54,896 nt of DNA from JBEKTW01 sp049515655 (GTDB lineage Bacteria; Bacteroidota; Ignavibacteria; UBA10030; SZUA-254). Positions 53,042 through 54,896 of the stretch are shown piece after piece. Numbering within the stretch: position 1 is the first letter of the stretch; every line of letters begins with the position of its first letter. The stretch spans positions 1 to 54,896 of the forward strand of contig JBEKTW010000023.1 in the NCBI GenBank assembly GCA_049515655.1, in the 5' to 3' direction. A program made the translations under genes and the position numbers. Under the pieces are notes generated by a model that was given only the letters and a program-made list of their open reading frames with translations, was not told where the DNA came from and ran no database searches.

Positions 53042-54403
53042 ATGGTGAAGAACAACAACCGGATCCTGGTCGTCGATGACGAAGAAGAGATGCGCTACCT
53101 GTTTACCTCGTCGCTTGAAAAGGAAGGGTACGCCGTGGAGTGTGCCCAGGATGGAGTCGATGCAATAAACGTTCTCCAGGTCAAACACTTCGATGCGGCA
53201 CTCTTAGACATCACGCTGCCCCAAGTCGATGGGGTCGAAGTGCTGAAATTCATAAAAGAGTATTCTCCGTTGATGGAGGTCATCATGGTGACAGGGGTCG
53301 ACGAGGTGACCGTTGCCGTCGACTGCATGAAGATGGGAGCGTATGACTATATTTTGAAACCAATTTCCTCGGTCCGGCTTCTCAATTCGTTGCGACGGGC
53401 ACTCGAGCGAAGGCACCTCGTGCGGGAAAACGTGCTCATCAAGAAGGAGCTGGCGCGCCTCGTCGAATCATCCGAAATCATCGGTCAGAGCCCGGCGTTC
53501 AAGAAAGTCCTTGAACTTTCTGCCCGTGTTGCACCCACAGAGTCGACAATTCTTATCCAGGGAGCGAGCGGCACGGGGAAGGAACTCATTGCAAACTTCA
53601 TCTACAAAAACAGCACGCGCGCGCAGCATCCGTTTGTCGTTCTCAATTGCGCCTCCATCCCCGACTCACTCATTGAGAGCGAGCTCTTCGGGCACGAAAA
53701 AGGAGCGTTTACGGACGCGAAGTCCATGAAACAAGGACTCGTGGAAATAGCGAACGGCGGGACCCTCTTCCTCGACGAGGTCGGCGACATTAGCCCTGTC
53801 GTACAGCCGAAGCTCCTGCGGTTCGTCCAAACGGGCGAGTTCCGTCGAGTCGGAGGCAACAACGTCGTGAAGTCCGACGTGCGAGTTCTTTCTGCCACGA
53901 ACAAGAACCTGGTTGATGAGGTGAAAGCGGGACGCTTCCGTGAAGATCTTCTGTACCGTCTGAATGTCATCACTCTGGAAGTTCCGCCCCTGAAAGACCG
54001 CCCGGAAGACATCCTTCTCCTTGCAGAGTGGTTCCTTAAGAACAGATTGAAGACGAAAACGGAAATACAAATAAGCCCGGAGGCCGCGGAGGAATTGAAC
54101 GGCTATGACTGGCCGGGCAACGTGCGCGAATTGGAAAATGTGATCGAACGGGCTGCGATTCTCTGTAACGGCAACCTGATTCGACCGCACGATCTTTCAC
54201 TTCCTCTCAAGGCAAATCCGCTTCATGGTGGAATGAATAGAGAGGGATTCATCGGGAGTGCCCTCCCTCTGGAAGAAATCGAACGGATGCACATCGAGGG
54301 AGTCATCAAAGGTACCGGTGGTAACAAACCCCAAGCTGCCAAATCCCTTGGCATCAGTCTCAAAACTCTCTACACCAAACTCAGCAAGTATCAAATCAAG
54401 TAA
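53042..54403 (+). CDS. NtrC-family sigma-54-dependent response regulator
   Basis: 453 residues from the ATG at 53042, with GGAG about eight bases before it; the frame extends to 52925, but that start lies in a repeat. Receiver (1-120): acidic pair in LVVDDEEEM, acceptor Asp in AALLDITLPQVDG, Lys-Pro in ILKPISS. AAA+ domain (about 143-370): Walker A GASGTGKE, ELFGHEKGAFTDA, Walker B GGTLFLDEVGDI, R-finger region VREDLLYRLNV. A Fis-type helix-turn-helix closes it (GNKPQAAKSLGISLKTLYTK). It activates RNA polymerase bearing sigma-54 by ATP hydrolysis. GAFTDA differs from canonical GAFTGA at one position. No dedicated kinase is adjacent. Confidence 0.94.
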   Translation: MVKNNNRILVVDDEEEMRYLFTSSLEKEGYAVECAQDGVDAINVLQVKHFDAALLDITLPQVDGVEVLKFIKEYSPLMEVIMVTGVDEVTVAVDCMKMGAYDYILKPISSVRLLNSLRRALERRHLVRENVLIKKELARLVESSEIIGQSPAFKKVLELSARVAPTESTILIQGASGTGKELIANFIYKNSTRAQHPFVVLNCASIPDSLIESELFGHEKGAFTDAKSMKQGLVEIANGGTLFLDEVGDISPVVQPKLLRFVQTGEFRRVGGNNVVKSDVRVLSATNKNLVDEVKAGRFREDLLYRLNVITLEVPPLKDRPEDILLLAEWFLKNRLKTKTEIQISPEAAEELNGYDWPGNVRELENVIERAAILCNGNLIRPHDLSLPLKANPLHGGMNREGFIGSALPLEEIERMHIEGVIKGTGGNKPQAAKSLGISLKTLYTKLSKYQIK

Positions 54404-54455
54404 ACGGCTTGGTTGTGCATCATTCTCAATTCATTGCTCCGCCCGGCCATTCCTT

Positions 54456-54550
54456 CCGCCCTCCTTCTTAAACGGAGGAAACTTCTCCCCCTTATTCAAG
54501 GGGGAGAATACAAGAGGGGGTCAGGTAAGGACGGCACGACTTCAAACATA
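54456..54550. repeat. Family 2 repeat, right copy
   Basis: CCTCC-ttcttaaac-GGAGG, 'aaactt', CTCCCCCTTATTCAAGGGGGAG, 'aatacaagagggggtcagg' and 'taaggacggcacgacttcaaac'. A direct copy of 52853-52945, so the sigma-54 activator gene lies between direct repeats of roughly 90 bases. Confidence 0.85.
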
Positions 54551-54682
54551 GGGTCTACCGGCGGCGTACCGGGATTGGTCCGGGTTCTGCCCGCACGCCG
54601 AACGGTTTTCCGCGAGCGCAGAAGTGAAGGTCAATCGTCCCTCGCCGGACGCGGCCCTTCTCATTTTCCAGTGCCGCTTTTA

Positions 54683-54780
54683 GTGCCCTGTCTCGGAAAT
54701 AGATTGATTAAGTTTTGCGGGCTTTAACCCTCACCCCTTTCCCCTCTCCCGAATTCGGGAGAGGGGAATTGAAGGGGAGT
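54683..54780. repeat. Dispersed hairpin repeat, family 1, copy C
   Basis: 'gtgccctgtctcggaaatag' and 'attgattaagttt', then 'ttaaccctcacccctttccc', CCCCTCTCCC-GAATTC-GGGAGAGGGG and 'aattgaaggggag'. It is the reverse complement of 30898-31024 except for a shorter hairpin tip. Confidence 0.85.
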
Positions 54781-54799
54781 AACTATGTTACAAATAAAA

Positions 54800-54828
54800 T
54801 TGAGTCTCACCGTTAGTTGTGATATATT
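54800..54828 (+). promoter_or_regulatory. Candidate promoter of the last gene
   Basis: TTGAGT and TATATT, 17 bases apart, fit a housekeeping-type -35/-10 pair, with the start codon 45 bases further on. The -35 lies in the left arm of an inverted repeat (54800-54822 with 54850-54872), so a regulator or a leader hairpin may act here. Confidence 0.45.
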
Positions 54829-54873
54829 TTAATTGGCCAAATCATCAACTCACAACATAACAGGAGACTCAAC

Positions 54874-54896
54874 ATGAAAATGTACAAGATTAAACG
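54874..54896 (+). CDS. Partial CDS, N-terminus only
   Basis: ATG at 54874 after a strong AGGAG (54862-54866, seven bases of spacing) reads MKMYKIK to the window edge. Only seven residues are visible, so no function can be given. The good ribosome-binding site and a well-spaced promoter make a real gene likely. Confidence 0.55.

Larger units (their letters stand above)
54404..54873. other. Terminal spacer with repeats and a promoter region
   Basis: It contains the right copy of the family 2 repeat (54456-54550), an unremarkable GC-rich stretch (54551-54680), family 1 copy C (54683-54780) and the promoter region of the last gene (54800-54873). The frame at 54413-54727 runs through two repeats and is not credible. 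Confidence 0.65.

Overview
The window reads as one stretch of a Gram-negative chromosome, probably from the Bacteroidota/Chlorobiota/Ignavibacteriota side of the tree. The grounds are a secreted tricorn-type S41 protease beside a secreted S9B dipeptidyl peptidase, very many multi-PAS hybrid kinases, and intergenic DNA full of dispersed hairpin repeats. The assignment is an inference from gene content; there is no rRNA or other marker gene. Base composition is moderate. AGGA/GGAG ribosome-binding sites are visible before several genes.

Layout. 1-930: the start of a minus-strand gene, then repeat-bearing spacer. 931-6649 (+): two exported peptidases. 6745-20442 (-): a coiled-coil receiver protein; a 7TM hybrid kinase; an operon of a stand-alone receiver, three pilin-like single-pass proteins and a PilB/GspE-type ATPase; and a NarL-type kinase/regulator pair. 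20533-25156 (-): a TetR-controlled tripartite efflux operon. 25496-26341 (-): uppP. 26342-27323: a long spacer, part of it strongly strand-asymmetric. 27324-39687 (+): a signalling island with a second NarL-type kinase/regulator pair, a stand-alone receiver, a broken PAS gene, a PAS-PAS histidine kinase, a CheY-like receiver and a 1432-residue kinase with seven PAS domains. 39787-51794 (+): a chimeric PAS/receiver ORF leading into a Wsp-like chemosensory operon (CheW, CheR-TPR, CheW, MCP, CheA-REC, CheB) that ends in a REC-GAF-PAS4-kinase-REC protein instead of a diguanylate cyclase. 52237-54403 (+): a TPR-like receiver protein and a sigma-54 activator. The window ends just inside a new gene.

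How it fits together. Much of the window is phosphotransfer signalling, and the parts look repeatedly copied and shuffled. PAS domains are duplicated within and between genes, their ITERKRAEE linkers are near-identical in DNA, and the ORF at 39787-40302 is a three-way mosaic whose first junction lies in an 8-base match shared by both apparent donor genes. The chemosensory operon appears to send phosphate into a hybrid kinase rather than to flagella or a GGDEF enzyme. The pilin-like operon carries its own receiver and ATPase but no platform protein, secretin or prepilin peptidase in the window. Dispersed hairpin repeats fill most long gaps and, in two places, lie as direct copies on either side of a regulator gene.
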